Origin: Solirubrobacter deserti
GTDB lineage: Bacteria; Actinomycetota; Thermoleophilia; Solirubrobacterales; Solirubrobacteraceae
Direction: 5' to 3'
DNA length: 40,073 nt
Assembly: GCF_027587175.1 (NCBI RefSeq)
Contig: NZ_JAPCID010000066.1
Span: forward strand, 1-40,073
This document shows positions 7,336 to 16,000 of the stretch, piece by piece. The translations under genes were made by a program, and so were the position numbers. The notes beneath the pieces were generated by a model, which did not search any database, had not been told where the DNA came from, and was given only the letters and a program-made list of their open reading frames with translations. Position 1 is the first letter of the stretch. Each line of letters starts with the position of its first letter.

Positions 7336-7875
7336 ATGAGCGAGGCTTCTGTCGAGCCGATCGTCCGCGCGGAGCGCCCGCTCCCGCCCGGCACACGCAT
7401 CGGCCATGTGCATCTTCGCACCGCGAACATCGACCGCGTCCGCGACTTCTACGTCGGCGTGCTCGGGTTCGACGTCATCGCCGAGCTGCGTGACCTCCCG
7501 GGCTGGGGCACGACGGGGGACGCGCTGTTCTTGAGCGCCGACGGCTATCACCACCATCTCGGCTTCAACACCTGGAAGTCGGCGGATGGACCGCCGCAAC
7601 CCGACGGCGTCTGCGGCCTGCACCACGTCGCGATCCTGTTCCCGACGCGCGCCGGGCTCGCCGAGGTGGTGCGGCGGCTGCTCGAGGCGCAGTGGCCGCT
7701 GCGGCAGACGATCGACCACGGCACGCACGAGGCGGTCTACGTCACCGACCCCGACGGCAACGACCTCGAGCTCTACTGGGACCGCCCGTTCTCGCAGTGG
7801 CCGGTCGACGAGGCGGGCCACGTGCGCTTCGTCGGCGGCGAGCTCGACCTCCAGGGTCTCTTGGCTACGCGGTGA
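7336..7875 (+). CDS. VOC-family (glyoxalase/extradiol dioxygenase fold) protein
   Basis: 179 residues. Two beta-alpha-beta-beta-beta modules are visible: GHVHLRTANIDRVRDFYVGVLGF begins the first and GLHHVAILFPTR the second. Candidate metal ligands are His in GHVH, His in GLHHVA and Glu in LELYWDRP, the usual VOC triad. The sequence is closest in feel to CatE-type catechol 2,3-dioxygenase-like proteins (TDPDGNDLELYWDRP is typical), but the substrate cannot be read from sequence. The ATG at 7336 follows CATCCT seven nt upstream, a possible leaderless promoter. Its 3' end overlaps the convergent asparaginase gene by 11 nt. Confidence 0.82.
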   Translation: MSEASVEPIVRAERPLPPGTRIGHVHLRTANIDRVRDFYVGVLGFDVIAELRDLPGWGTTGDALFLSADGYHHHLGFNTWKSADGPPQPDGVCGLHHVAILFPTRAGLAEVVRRLLEAQWPLRQTIDHGTHEAVYVTDPDGNDLELYWDRPFSQWPVDEAGHVRFVGGELDLQGLLATR

Positions 7876-8881
7876 GCTCGCCCGCCAGGTCCTGCGCGAA
7901 CAGCGCGCGCACCTCGTCGGGCGCGCGGCCCTCGCTGAGCAGCACGACCAGCTTCGCGTAGGCGGCCTCGGTGGTCATGTCGAGCCCGCCGACCGCACCG
8001 GCCTCGATCAGCGGCGCGCTCGTCGCGTACGCGTTGAGGTCGACGCGGCCGTCGACGCACTGGGACACGACGCCGACGACCACGCCGCGCGCCGCGCCCT
8101 CCGCGAGCACCTGCAGCAGCTCGTCGTCGGCGCTCGGCACGGTGCCGGCGCCGTAGGCCTCCAGGATCACGCCGCGGGCGGGCGGCGCGAGCGCCGCGCG
8201 GAGCAGAGCCGCCGGCATGCCCGGGTACAGACGCAGCAGGTTCACCGGCGCGTCGAGCGTGATCGGCAGCCCGACCGCGCCGGGCTCCTGGTCGCGCAGG
8301 CGCGCGACGTCGACCTCGATCTGCACGCCGGCCATGCCCAGCGGCGGGAGGTTGGGGGACGAGAAGGCTTCGAAGCCCGACGCGCTCGCCTTCACCGCGC
8401 GGCATCCGCGCAGGATGTGCGAGCCGAACACCAGGCACACCTCGCGCACGTCGTCGCGCGCGGCCACCAGCACGGCCGTCAGGAGGTTCTGGCGGCCATC
8501 GCTGCGCAGGACGCCGAGCGGGATCTGGCTGCCGGTGATGACCACGGGCTTGCCGAGACCTCGCAGCAGGAAGGCGAGCGCCGAAGCGGTGTAGGCCATC
8601 GTGTCCGTCCCGTGCAGCACGACGAAGCCGTCGTAGTGGTGGCGGTGCTGCGCGAGGTCGCGCGCGATCCGCAGCCAGTCCGACGGGCGCGCGTTCGCGG
8701 AGTCCAGCAACGGCTCGTACTCGCAGATCGAGAGCTCGGGCACCTCCGCGGTGTGCAGCTGCGGCTGGTCGCGGATCTGCTCGGTCAGGTGCCCGGGCAC
8801 GGGCGCGTAGCCCGTCTCGGTGGCCTTCATGCCGATCGTCCCGCCGGCGTAGGCGACATAGATGCGCTTGCGTTCGGTCAC
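7865..8881 (-). CDS. ansA: Type I (cytoplasmic) L-asparaginase
   Basis: 338 residues, normal for AnsA. It hydrolyses L-asparagine to aspartate and ammonia. Both catalytic Thr regions are present: YAGGTIG with T15, and LHGTDTM with T92-D93. The supporting Ser in LLDSAN (S61) and Lys in RAVKASASGF (K164) are also present. No signal peptide, so cytosolic. The GTG start overlaps the stop of the upstream PaaX-type gene as GTGA, so the two genes are translationally coupled and form one unit. Type I enzymes generally have low asparagine affinity and a housekeeping nitrogen role. Confidence 0.9.
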   Translation of the reverse strand: MTERKRIYVAYAGGTIGMKATETGYAPVPGHLTEQIRDQPQLHTAEVPELSICEYEPLLDSANARPSDWLRIARDLAQHRHHYDGFVVLHGTDTMAYTASALAFLLRGLGKPVVITGSQIPLGVLRSDGRQNLLTAVLVAARDDVREVCLVFGSHILRGCRAVKASASGFEAFSSPNLPPLGMAGVQIEVDVARLRDQEPGAVGLPITLDAPVNLLRLYPGMPAALLRAALAPPARGVILEAYGAGTVPSADDELLQVLAEGAARGVVVGVVSQCVDGRVDLNAYATSAPLIEAGAVGGLDMTTEAAYAKLVVLLSEGRAPDEVRALFAQDLAGELTA

Positions 8882-9681
8882 GTGAGCGCGTCGAAGTGTC
8901 GCTGGGCGGCGGGCGCCCACGCTTCGTGGCGGGCGGTGAACAGCGCGTGCGCCCGGCGGCGCGGCCAGTCGGGCGGGAGCAGGTCGTCCGGCAGGTCCGG
9001 GTCGATGAACGGGAAGCGGCGCCACGCGTGCACGAGCGCCGTCTGGGCGGCGAACGCCGCGGCGTCGTCCTCGGGCTCGAGCTCGTCGAAGTCGGCGACG
9101 AACTGGTCGTAGTGCGCGCGCAGGTTCGCGAGGTCCCAGGCTTCGTCGATCACCCGTTGCGTGCCGCCGAGCGCGCCCAGCTCCGCGCGGAACGTGAGCA
9201 GCTGCGCGGGTTCGGTCGCCTGCACCATCGTCTCCCGGTCTACGTGCGGCGTGATCCAGAGGCCGCCGCCGAGGGAGCCGAAGCCGGCCCACGCGAGCTG
9301 GGTGGTGAGCCGGTGGCGCAGCTCGCGCCGCTGCTCGGGCACGCGCAGGACGAGCAGCAGCCAGCGCCCGTCCCAGCTCACGGGCCCGCCGAAGCCGTAG
9401 ATCCGGCGCGCGCCCACGCGCAGCAGCTCCGCCGACTTCGGCGTGAGCCGCATGCGCGAGCGCCGGCCCACGCGCTCGCTGGCGATCAGGTCCTCACGCG
9501 CCGAGCGCACGACGGCCTGCCGAGCGGCGCTCGGGGTGAAGCCGAGCAGTTGCAGCCCGGCGATCAACGCCTCCTGCCAGGCGCCGTCCGGGCGCGGCAG
9601 CAGGAACTCGCCGAGCACGGTGAGCAGGGTCGAGCGGGCGGCGGGGGCGCCGACGGAGGCGCGGCGGAGAACGTCGTCCAA
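8878..9681 (-). CDS. PaaX-family transcriptional regulator
   Basis: 267 residues from a TTG start. The N-terminal winged helix (RSTLLTVLGEFLLPRP, then GFTPSAARQAVVRSAREDLI) fits PaaX. It is followed by RIYGFGGPVSWDGRWLLLVLRVPEQRRELRHRL, the linker and Cas2-like central domain of the family, and a helical C-terminal domain with FIDPDLPDDLLPPDWPRRRA. PaaX represses phenylacetate catabolism and is released by phenylacetyl-CoA. No paa ring-oxygenation genes are here, so the effector is more likely another aryl- or acyl-CoA, perhaps made by the ligase encoded divergently. A longer open frame exists upstream, but it is antisense to the amidohydrolase gene; the TTG is the first start after the divergent -10. 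It overlaps ansA by four nt. Confidence 0.82.
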   Translation of the reverse strand: MDDVLRRASVGAPAARSTLLTVLGEFLLPRPDGAWQEALIAGLQLLGFTPSAARQAVVRSAREDLIASERVGRRSRMRLTPKSAELLRVGARRIYGFGGPVSWDGRWLLLVLRVPEQRRELRHRLTTQLAWAGFGSLGGGLWITPHVDRETMVQATEPAQLLTFRAELGALGGTQRVIDEAWDLANLRAHYDQFVADFDELEPEDDAAAFAAQTALVHAWRRFPFIDPDLPDDLLPPDWPRRRAHALFTARHEAWAPAAQRHFDALT

Positions 9682-9689
9682 GGCCGTGG

Positions 9690-9699
9690 AACATATCCT
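9690..9699. promoter_or_regulatory. Back-to-back -10 elements sharing one TA
   Basis: AACATATCCT reads as TATCCT on the plus strand (9694-9699), six nt before the ATG at 9706. It reads as TATGTT on the minus strand (9695-9690), eight nt before the TTG at 9681. The whole divergent intergenic gap is 24 nt. Both transcripts would be leaderless or nearly so. Confidence 0.55.
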
Positions 9700-9705
9700 C
9701 CGGGG

Positions 9706-11307
9706 ATGCAGGCTCTCGTCGGCGCGACCATCGCGGACGTCTATACCGGGACGTGGATACGCGCGAACGTGGAGTTCGACGACGGCGTGATCACCTACGT
9801 CGGCCCGCGCGCGCCCGCGTGTGAGGCGACCGACATCACCGGGAAGCTCCTGGTGCCGGGCTACATCGAGCCGCACACGCACCCGTGGTGCCTGTACTCG
9901 CCCGCGTCGTTGCTCGAGGTGGCGGTGCCCGACGGCACGACGACGCTCGTCTACGACAACCTGTTCTTCTTTTTGTCGCACGGGGTGGACGGGCTGCGGC
10001 GGATCGTCGAGCAGATGCGCGCCGCGCCGGCGCACATTCGCTGGGTCGCGCGAATCTCGCCGCAGTCGGCGTATCCCGACGAGGCCGAGCGGTTCGCGAT
10101 CGACGTCATCGAGCCGATGCTGTCGTGGCCGGAGGTCGTGGCCTCGGGCGAGATCACGAACTGGATGTCGGTCGCGCGCGGCGAGCCGCGGGTGGCGGCC
10201 GGGATCGCGGCGGCCAGAGCGGCGCGGCGGCGCGTCGAAGGCCACAACGCGGGCGCGTCCTACGACCGGCTCAACGAGCTGTCGCTGGCCGGCATCTCCG
10301 CCGATCACGAGGCCATCACGGCGGAGGAGGCGCTGAGCCGGCTGCGGCTGGGGATGTGGACGATGCTGCGCCAATCGTCGCTGCGGCCGGACCTCCCGGC
10401 CTTGTTGGACGGCCTGCGCGACGTGCGTGGAGGCGCGCGCCGGCTGATGCTCACCACCGACGGCGCCACGCCGTCGTTCTACGAGGAGCACGGCGTGATC
10501 GGCGGAGCGCTGCGGATCGCGTCCGAGCGCGGCGTGGAGCCGATGCGCGCGCTGCAGATGGCGACGATCGACCCCGCCACGTTCCTCGGCCTCGACGAGC
10601 GGCTCGGCGGGATCGCGCCGGGGCGCGCCGCGACGTTCAACGTGCTGCCGGAGGTCGGGGAGTGGCGGCCCGAGACCGTGTACGTGCGCGGCGAGGTGGT
10701 CGCGCGGGAAGGGCGCCTGTGCGGGCCGCCGCCCCGGATCGACTGGCCGGCCGGCCCGGGGCTCGTCGCGCCCGACGCAAGCCTGTTCGCGCCGTTGACC
10801 GGCGTGCAGCCGGTTGCGCGCTATGAGTCGGCCGTGATCAACCGGCGCGTGGACCGCGCGGTGGAGCCGGATGACGTCCACGCCGTGCTCGTCGGCCGCG
10901 ACGGCGCGTGGGCGGCGAAGGGCGTCGTGGAGAACTTCCTGGACGTCGACGGCTTCGCCACGACCGCGACGACCTCGCTCGAGCTGCTCGTGGTGGGGCG
11001 TGATCCGGCGGCGATGGCCCGTGCAGCCGCGCGCGTGGCCGAGCTCGGCGGCGGCTTCGCGTTCGACGGCGGCTGGTCGGCCCCGCTGGAGGTCGACGGG
11101 CTCATCTCCGCCGGAACGTTCGACACAACAGTTGCGATCGATAGTAGGCTGTCTGACGAGATGAGGAGAGCCGGGTACCCGTTCCACGATCCCCTCTACA
11201 GCCTGCTGTTCGCGTCGGGCGACTTCCTGCCGGAGCTGCGCGTGACGCCGAGCGGTCTGCTGGAGGTGAAATCGCGGACGGTGCTCGCTGGTACGGTGCG
11301 GCCGTGA
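9706..11307 (+). CDS. Adenine deaminase-family amidohydrolase
   Basis: 533 residues, close to bacterial adenine deaminase (Ade). The metal motif HTHP is at residues 57-60 within VPGYIEPHTHP. Next come EGHNAGASYDRLNELSLAGISADHE (the GHaPg...GI.SDHE block) and LGMWTMLRQSS. MATIDPATFLGLDERLGGIAPGRAA closes the TIM barrel. The C-terminal part matches the Ade C-terminal domain (FDTTVAIDSRLSDEMRRAGYPF). One deviation: the usual TDD after the barrel is LTTDGAT, with Gly replacing the second Asp. That, and its position leading an operon of CoA-ester enzymes, makes me cautious about adenine as substrate. No Shine-Dalgarno; a TATCCT -10 lies six nt upstream. Its stop overlaps the ligase start (GTGA). 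Confidence 0.78.
   Translation: MQALVGATIADVYTGTWIRANVEFDDGVITYVGPRAPACEATDITGKLLVPGYIEPHTHPWCLYSPASLLEVAVPDGTTTLVYDNLFFFLSHGVDGLRRIVEQMRAAPAHIRWVARISPQSAYPDEAERFAIDVIEPMLSWPEVVASGEITNWMSVARGEPRVAAGIAAARAARRRVEGHNAGASYDRLNELSLAGISADHEAITAEEALSRLRLGMWTMLRQSSLRPDLPALLDGLRDVRGGARRLMLTTDGATPSFYEEHGVIGGALRIASERGVEPMRALQMATIDPATFLGLDERLGGIAPGRAATFNVLPEVGEWRPETVYVRGEVVAREGRLCGPPPRIDWPAGPGLVAPDASLFAPLTGVQPVARYESAVINRRVDRAVEPDDVHAVLVGRDGAWAAKGVVENFLDVDGFATTATTSLELLVVGRDPAAMARAAARVAELGGGFAFDGGWSAPLEVDGLISAGTFDTTVAIDSRLSDEMRRAGYPFHDPLYSLLFASGDFLPELRVTPSGLLEVKSRTVLAGTVRP
11292..11297 (+). promoter_or_regulatory. Possible internal leaderless -10 (TACGGT)
   Basis: TACGGT sits six nt before the GTG of the CoA ligase, inside the end of the upstream coding sequence. 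It may give the ligase and downstream genes a second promoter. It could also be a codon coincidence. Confidence 0.3.
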
Positions 11308-12767
11308 ACAACTCCGGGACGCTGGTCGACCGGCGGTTGGAGGCCGGTCACTCAGACAAGGTGGCAATCCGCTGCGCCGGCGAGTCGATCACCTACGCGC
11401 AGTTGCACGCTCGCATCTGCGCGGTGGGCAACGTGCTGGAGGAACTCGGCGTCGGGCGTGAGGATCGCGTGCTCATGGTTCTCGACGACTCACCCACCTT
11501 TCCGGCGCTCTTCCTCGGTGCGATGCGTGCCGGTGCGGTACCGGCGCCGGTGTCATTTCTCGACAGCACCGAGAACTTCGCCCACTACGCACGTGACTCC
11601 TACGCGAAGTTGATCGTCGCCGAGGACGGTCTGCTGGAGCGACTGCCCGCGGGGGCGATGGGACGCTCACAGTTCGAGTCGTTGCTGGCGGACGCTCCGG
11701 CTGAGAGGGCGCCCGCCGACACGCACCGTGACGACATGGCGTTCTGGCTCTTCAGTGGCGGCTCGACCGGGTTTCCCAAGGGTGTGGTGCATCTGCACCA
11801 CGACATCGAGTACACATGCGAGACCTATGCCAAGGAGATCCTTGGCATACAGGCTGACGACGTCACCTTCTCCTCGACGAAGCTCTACCACGCGTACGGT
11901 CTCGGCAACAACCTGACGTTCCCGTACTGGGTGGGCGCCACGACCGTGCTCCGCCCGGGCCGTCCGGAGCCTCGCGGCCTGCTCGAGACCGCCGCCGCAC
12001 AGCGTCCGACCCTGTTCTTCAGCGTGCCGACGCTGTACGGCGCGATGGTGAACCTGGACGACGCGTTCTCCTTCGACCTGAGCTCAGTGCGCATGTGTGT
12101 GTCGGCCGCCGAGCCGCTGGCGCCCGAGGTGTTGCGGCGCTGGCAGAACTGCTTCGGCCTGGACATCGTGGACGGCATCGGCTCCACCGAGATGTTGCAC
12201 ATCTACTGCTCCAACCGCCTGGGTGAAGTGCGTCCCGGGACCAGTGGTAAGCCGGTGCCCGGCTACGAACTGGTGTTGCTCGACGAGTCCCGCGCTCCGG
12301 TGTCCGATGGGGAGGTGGGCAACCTGTGGGTGCGTGGGGATTCCGCGCTCGCGTATTACTGGCACCAGCACGAGAAGACCAAGGCCGCGATCCACGGCGA
12401 CCTCTTCTTCACCGGCGACCGCTACCGGGTCGACGAGGACGGTGACTATGTGTACGAGGGCCGGGCCGACGACATGATCAAGATCGGCGGGCTGTGGGCT
12501 TCGCCGATCGAGATCGAGAACGTGCTCGTCGAGCACCCGCGCGTGCAGGAGGCCGCCGCGGTGGGGGTGGACGCCGACTACACGACCCGCGTGAAGGCGT
12601 TCGTGGTCGTCCGCGCCGAGCCGGGCGACCACGAGCTGGTCGCCGAGCTGCAGGAGTGGTGCAAGACGCGCCTGCGCCGCTACGAGTACCCGCACTTCAT
12701 CGAGTTCGTCGACGATCTCCCCAAGACCCCGACCGGCAAGATCCAGCGCTACAAGCTCCGAGCATGA
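11304..12767 (+). CDS. Benzoate-CoA ligase-type acyl-CoA synthetase
   Basis: 487 residues, ANL superfamily. It forms an acyl-adenylate and then a CoA thioester. The P-loop FSGGSTGFPKG is at about 150-160. YHAYGLGNN and IGSTEMLHI correspond to the A4/A5 motifs, TGDRY to A7, GRADDMIKIGG to A8 (from 386), and the catalytic Lys is K479 in PTGKIQRYKL. The pattern GIGSTEMLHIYCSNR, WHQHEKTKAAI and GRADDMIKIGGLWASPIEIE is what I recall for the benzoate-CoA ligase family. Some members act on other aromatic or short branched acids, so the exact acid is unknown. The start overlaps the upstream gene by four nt and its stop overlaps the next gene as ATGA. Confidence 0.82.
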   Translation: MNNSGTLVDRRLEAGHSDKVAIRCAGESITYAQLHARICAVGNVLEELGVGREDRVLMVLDDSPTFPALFLGAMRAGAVPAPVSFLDSTENFAHYARDSYAKLIVAEDGLLERLPAGAMGRSQFESLLADAPAERAPADTHRDDMAFWLFSGGSTGFPKGVVHLHHDIEYTCETYAKEILGIQADDVTFSSTKLYHAYGLGNNLTFPYWVGATTVLRPGRPEPRGLLETAAAQRPTLFFSVPTLYGAMVNLDDAFSFDLSSVRMCVSAAEPLAPEVLRRWQNCFGLDIVDGIGSTEMLHIYCSNRLGEVRPGTSGKPVPGYELVLLDESRAPVSDGEVGNLWVRGDSALAYYWHQHEKTKAAIHGDLFFTGDRYRVDEDGDYVYEGRADDMIKIGGLWASPIEIENVLVEHPRVQEAAAVGVDADYTTRVKAFVVVRAEPGDHELVAELQEWCKTRLRRYEYPHFIEFVDDLPKTPTGKIQRYKLRA

Positions 12768-13117
12768 TCTTCACGGCCCCCGAAGTGCAGGACTTCGCCG
12801 GCGTCGAGACGGCGCTCACCGACGCGTTCCGGCGCTCGCAGGCAGCCGCGCAGGCCCAGGAGCCGATGGTGTTCGTGCTGCGCAACGAGCACCTGCTGGG
12901 CCAGGACGGCGCGCCGGGCGCGATGCTGGCCAACGCGCTGCTCTCCGGGATGCGCACGCTGGCCGCGGAGGGGCACGCGGCGAATGCGGTCGCCGTGGGG
13001 GACGAGCACTCCCCCGAGGACCTGCAGCACTGGATCGAGGTGCTTTCTCAGGGCCGCGGCGTGATGGGTGAGCTCGTCCACGTGGGCGCCAAGCACGTGG
13101 GGAAGATCCAGGCATGA
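12764..13117 (+). CDS. Small protein of unknown family, coupled to SDR
   Basis: 117 residues, translated through ATGA overlaps at both ends, so it is a genuine operon member. It begins MIFTAPEVQDFAGVETALTD and has a helix APGAMLANALLSGMRTLAAEG, then a strand ANAVAVGD and a C-terminal GELVHVGAKHVGKIQA. There are no obvious catalytic motifs, signal peptide or membrane segment. The alternating strand/helix layout and the position immediately before an SDR recall the degenerate N-terminal Rossmann domain of high-molecular-weight FabG4 proteins, here on a separate polypeptide. That is a hypothesis, not a recognised homology. Confidence 0.65.
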   Translation: MIFTAPEVQDFAGVETALTDAFRRSQAAAQAQEPMVFVLRNEHLLGQDGAPGAMLANALLSGMRTLAAEGHAANAVAVGDEHSPEDLQHWIEVLSQGRGVMGELVHVGAKHVGKIQA

Positions 13118-13764
13118 GCCGGGCGGTCGTGACCGGCGCGGCGCGCGGAATCGGGGCGGCGGTCGCCGATCGCCTGGAGCGCGACGGGTTCGACGTCCTG
13201 CGCGTCGATCTGGCTGGCGGGTTCATCGCTGACGTGACGAACGCCGAGGACCGGGCCCGGATCGTCGCCGAGGCCGGCACGGTGGACGTGCTGGTCAACA
13301 ACGCCGGGATCACGCGGGACGCGCGGATCGTCAAGATGACCGAGGAGCAGTTCCTGGCCGTCATCCGCGTCAATCTCGGAGCCGCCTATGAGCTTTCGCG
13401 CGCGTGTAACTATGGCGACGGCGCCTCGATCGTCTCGCTCGCCTCGCGCGCGTACCTGGGCAACTTCGGCCAGTTCAACTACAGCGCCTCCAAGGGCGGC
13501 CTCGTGGGCATGACGCGCGCGCTGGCGCTCGAGCTCGCCCCGCGCGTGCGCGTGAACGCCATCGCGCCGAGCCTCACGGCTTCCGAGATGACGCGCGCGA
13601 TGCCGGAGAAGGTGCTGGAGAAGATGATCGCGAGCATCCCGCTCGGCCGCCAGGCCGAACCCGAGGAGATCGCCGAGACGATCGCCGCGCTGGCGTCACC
13701 GGCCGCGGCGTATGTGACGGGCCAGGTCCTGGTCGCCTGTGGCGGCCGCAGCCTGGCTCCTTGA
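13114..13764 (+). CDS. Short-chain dehydrogenase/reductase, FabG-like
   Basis: 216 residues, slightly short for a classical SDR. The cofactor loop TGAARGIG is at 7-14, NNAG at 62-65, and the catalytic Ser/Tyr/Lys are S111, Y123 and K127 (YSASK). The C-terminal ALELAPRVRVNAIAPSLTASEM and AAYVTGQVLVACGG are typical of 3-oxoacyl reductases. VDLAGGF after the second strand leaves an acidic residue that favours NAD(H). It most likely oxidises or reduces a 3-hydroxyacyl/3-oxoacyl-CoA intermediate made by the neighbouring ligase and crotonase. The ATG overlaps the preceding stop (ATGA). Confidence 0.85.
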   Translation: MSRAVVTGAARGIGAAVADRLERDGFDVLRVDLAGGFIADVTNAEDRARIVAEAGTVDVLVNNAGITRDARIVKMTEEQFLAVIRVNLGAAYELSRACNYGDGASIVSLASRAYLGNFGQFNYSASKGGLVGMTRALALELAPRVRVNAIAPSLTASEMTRAMPEKVLEKMIASIPLGRQAEPEEIAETIAALASPAAAYVTGQVLVACGGRSLAP

Positions 13765-13783
13765 CCCCAGGGAGGAACGCAAC

Positions 13784-15229
13784 GTGACCGGAATGCTCAT
13801 CGCCGGCGAGCGCACCGAAGGTGCGGCGGGCGAAGGGATCGACGTGGTCGATCCCGCCACCGAACAGACGCTCGAGAGCGTGCCGCGCGGGACCGCGGCG
13901 GACGTGGACGCGGCCGTCCAGGCGGCGGACAAGGCCTTCGCCGAGTGGCAGAAGACGGACGCCGAGGAGCGCGCGACGCTGTTGCGCAGGGCGATCGCGC
14001 TGATCGAGCGCGACCGCAAGGACCTCACAATGTCGCTCGTGCACGAGCAGGGCAAGCCCGTGACCGAGGCCGGCGGGGAGATCCACCACCTCATCCACGG
14101 CCTCAACTACTACGCCGACCTCGCGACGAAGGTGCGCGGCTCCTACCAGCCGCTCCCGAGCGCGCTGAGCAAGGCCTACGGCATGGTGATCCGGCGCCCG
14201 ATGGGCGTCGTGGCGGCGATCGTGCCCAACAACTTCCCGTTGACCCTGCTGGGCACCAAGCTCGCGCCCGCGCTGATGGCGGGCAACACGGTCGTGGTCA
14301 AGCCGGCCGCGACCACGCCGCTCACGACGCTGAAGATCGCCGATCTGCTGCTGGAGGCCGAGTTCCCGCCCGGCGTCGTGAACGTGATCACGGGCAAGGG
14401 CTCGGAGGTCGGCGACGCGCTCGTCACGCACGACAAGGTGCGGCGCGTCGCGTTCACGGGCTCGACCGCGGTCGGGCGCCACATCATGGGACTGGCGGCG
14501 CCCAAGCTCAAGCGGATGACGATGGAGCTGGGCGGCTCGGACCCGGTGATCGTCGCGCCGGACGCCAACATCAAGGCCGCCGCGCGCGGGATCGCGATCG
14601 GCCGCTTCTGGAACTGCGGCCAGATGTGCCTCGGCGGCAAGCGCATCTACGTCTTCGACGAGGTCTACGACGAGCTGCTCGAGCAGCTCACCCGCACTGT
14701 CGGTAAGTACGAGCCCGGCCTCGGGTGGGAGAAGGCCGAAAAGCCGGCGATCCGCGTCGGCCCGCTGCACACCTCCGACGGGCGCGACGAGATCATGGAG
14801 CAGCTGCAGGACGCGCTGGACACCGGTGGCGAGCTCGTGCTCGGCGGTGACAAGCCTGAGGGCTCCGGCTACTTCATCAACCCGACCATCGTCACCAACC
14901 CCGCGCTCGACTCCCGTGTGGCGAAGGAGGAGACGTTCGGTCCGCTGCTGCCGATCTGGCGGGTGAGTGACCTCGATCAGGCGATCTCGCTCGCCAACGA
15001 CAGTGAGTACGGTCTCGGGGCGTCCGTGTGGACCAACGACGTGCGGATCATCCACCGCGTGGCGAACGAGGTGGAAGCCGGCATGAAGTGGGTGAACCAG
15101 TTCCACTACGGCTATGACGAGTTGCCGTTCGGCGGTGTCAAACAGTCGGGGTACGGCAAGGAGCACGGCGTCGAGGGGTTGGACTATTACCTCGAGGACA
15201 TCTCGGTTGTGGTGGGAGGGCTCGAATAG
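13784..15229 (+). CDS. NAD(P)-dependent aldehyde dehydrogenase
   Basis: 481 residues, ALDH superfamily. GTG start with GGGAGGA seven nt upstream, one of the few strong Shine-Dalgarno sites in the operon. Visible motifs: VVAAIVPNNFPLTL (cofactor region), VVKPAATTPL, FTGSTAVGR, the general base E248 in MELGGSDP, and the nucleophile C282 in GQMCLGG. PFGGVKQSGYGKEHG and a C-terminal oligomerisation strand complete the fold. It resembles succinate-semialdehyde dehydrogenase-like (GabD-type) and vanillin/benzaldehyde-type enzymes; I cannot choose the substrate. It would make the acid that the CoA ligase then activates, which fits the operon. The next gene starts immediately after its stop. Confidence 0.88.
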   Translation: MTGMLIAGERTEGAAGEGIDVVDPATEQTLESVPRGTAADVDAAVQAADKAFAEWQKTDAEERATLLRRAIALIERDRKDLTMSLVHEQGKPVTEAGGEIHHLIHGLNYYADLATKVRGSYQPLPSALSKAYGMVIRRPMGVVAAIVPNNFPLTLLGTKLAPALMAGNTVVVKPAATTPLTTLKIADLLLEAEFPPGVVNVITGKGSEVGDALVTHDKVRRVAFTGSTAVGRHIMGLAAPKLKRMTMELGGSDPVIVAPDANIKAAARGIAIGRFWNCGQMCLGGKRIYVFDEVYDELLEQLTRTVGKYEPGLGWEKAEKPAIRVGPLHTSDGRDEIMEQLQDALDTGGELVLGGDKPEGSGYFINPTIVTNPALDSRVAKEETFGPLLPIWRVSDLDQAISLANDSEYGLGASVWTNDVRIIHRVANEVEAGMKWVNQFHYGYDELPFGGVKQSGYGKEHGVEGLDYYLEDISVVVGGLE

Positions 15230-16000
15230 ATGGCCGTGTCATTCGAGGCCGACGGCGCGGTCGGTTACATCACGCTGGACAAGCCGCCCGCGAACTCCTA
15301 CGACAAGGCGTACATGGAGGAGTTCCAAGGTGCGGTGCAGTCGGCGGCGGACGACTCCGCCAAGGTGATCATCGTTCGGAGCGCGTCCAAGAAGTTCTTC
15401 TCCGCCGGTGCGGACATCAAGGCGTTCGCGGCCAACAGCACCGACGACAACATGGCGATGATCGAGCGCGGCCACGAGGTGCTCGCTTCGATCGCGCGGA
15501 TCCCCAAGGTGTTCATCGCCCAGGTGGAAGGGCACGCACTCGGGGGCGGGCTGGAGATCGCGCTCGCGTGCGATCTGCGGTTCGGCGCGCGCGGCACGTA
15601 CAAATTGGGCTTGCCGGAGGTCACGCTCGGCTTGCTGCCGGGCAACGGCGGCACGCAGCGGCTGCCGCGGATCATCGGCGTGCCCAAGGCGCTGGACCTG
15701 ATGGTCACCGGGCGGCCGATCTCTCCGGGCGAGGCGCACGGCCTCGGCATCCTCAACCGGCTGTTCGCGGCCGAGGAGACCGCGGAGCAGACGCGCGCGT
15801 ACGCAGAAGCGCTGGCCGGCGGCGCCACGGCCGCGATCGGGGAGATCAAGCTCACCACCTACGCGGGGGTGGAGAAGCCGATCGCGGATGCCCTGGCGCG
15901 TGAGCGTGACGGCATCCGGCGGCTGTTCGACACGGCCGACTCGGCCGAGGGGTTCGCAGCCTTCGCCGAGAAGCGCAAGCCGGAGTTCACTGGTGGCTGA
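15230..16000 (+). CDS. Enoyl-CoA hydratase/isomerase (crotonase)
   Basis: 256 residues. The crotonase fold is clear: FFSAGADIKAF provides the first oxyanion NH, and GHALGGGLEIALACD the second. Both catalytic glutamates of true hydratases are in place, E109 (LEIALACD) and E130 (LPEVTLGLLPGNGG). It adds water to a 2-enoyl-CoA. The ATG directly follows the ALDH stop (no gap), and its end overlaps the flavoprotein gene by eight nt, so it is in the same message. Likely role: hydration step feeding the SDR encoded upstream. Confidence 0.88.
   Translation: MAVSFEADGAVGYITLDKPPANSYDKAYMEEFQGAVQSAADDSAKVIIVRSASKKFFSAGADIKAFAANSTDDNMAMIERGHEVLASIARIPKVFIAQVEGHALGGGLEIALACDLRFGARGTYKLGLPEVTLGLLPGNGGTQRLPRIIGVPKALDLMVTGRPISPGEAHGLGILNRLFAAEETAEQTRAYAEALAGGATAAIGEIKLTTYAGVEKPIADALARERDGIRRLFDTADSAEGFAAFAEKRKPEFTGG

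Noticed and set aside
9682-11367. Upstream extension of the PaaX-type gene to more than 800 residues.
   Set aside because: The extension is antisense to a well-conserved amidohydrolase and has shadow-type composition.
13574-15166. 530-residue minus-strand frame opposite the aldehyde dehydrogenase.
   Set aside because: No domains; His/Arg/Asp-rich shadow of a clear ALDH with all catalytic residues.
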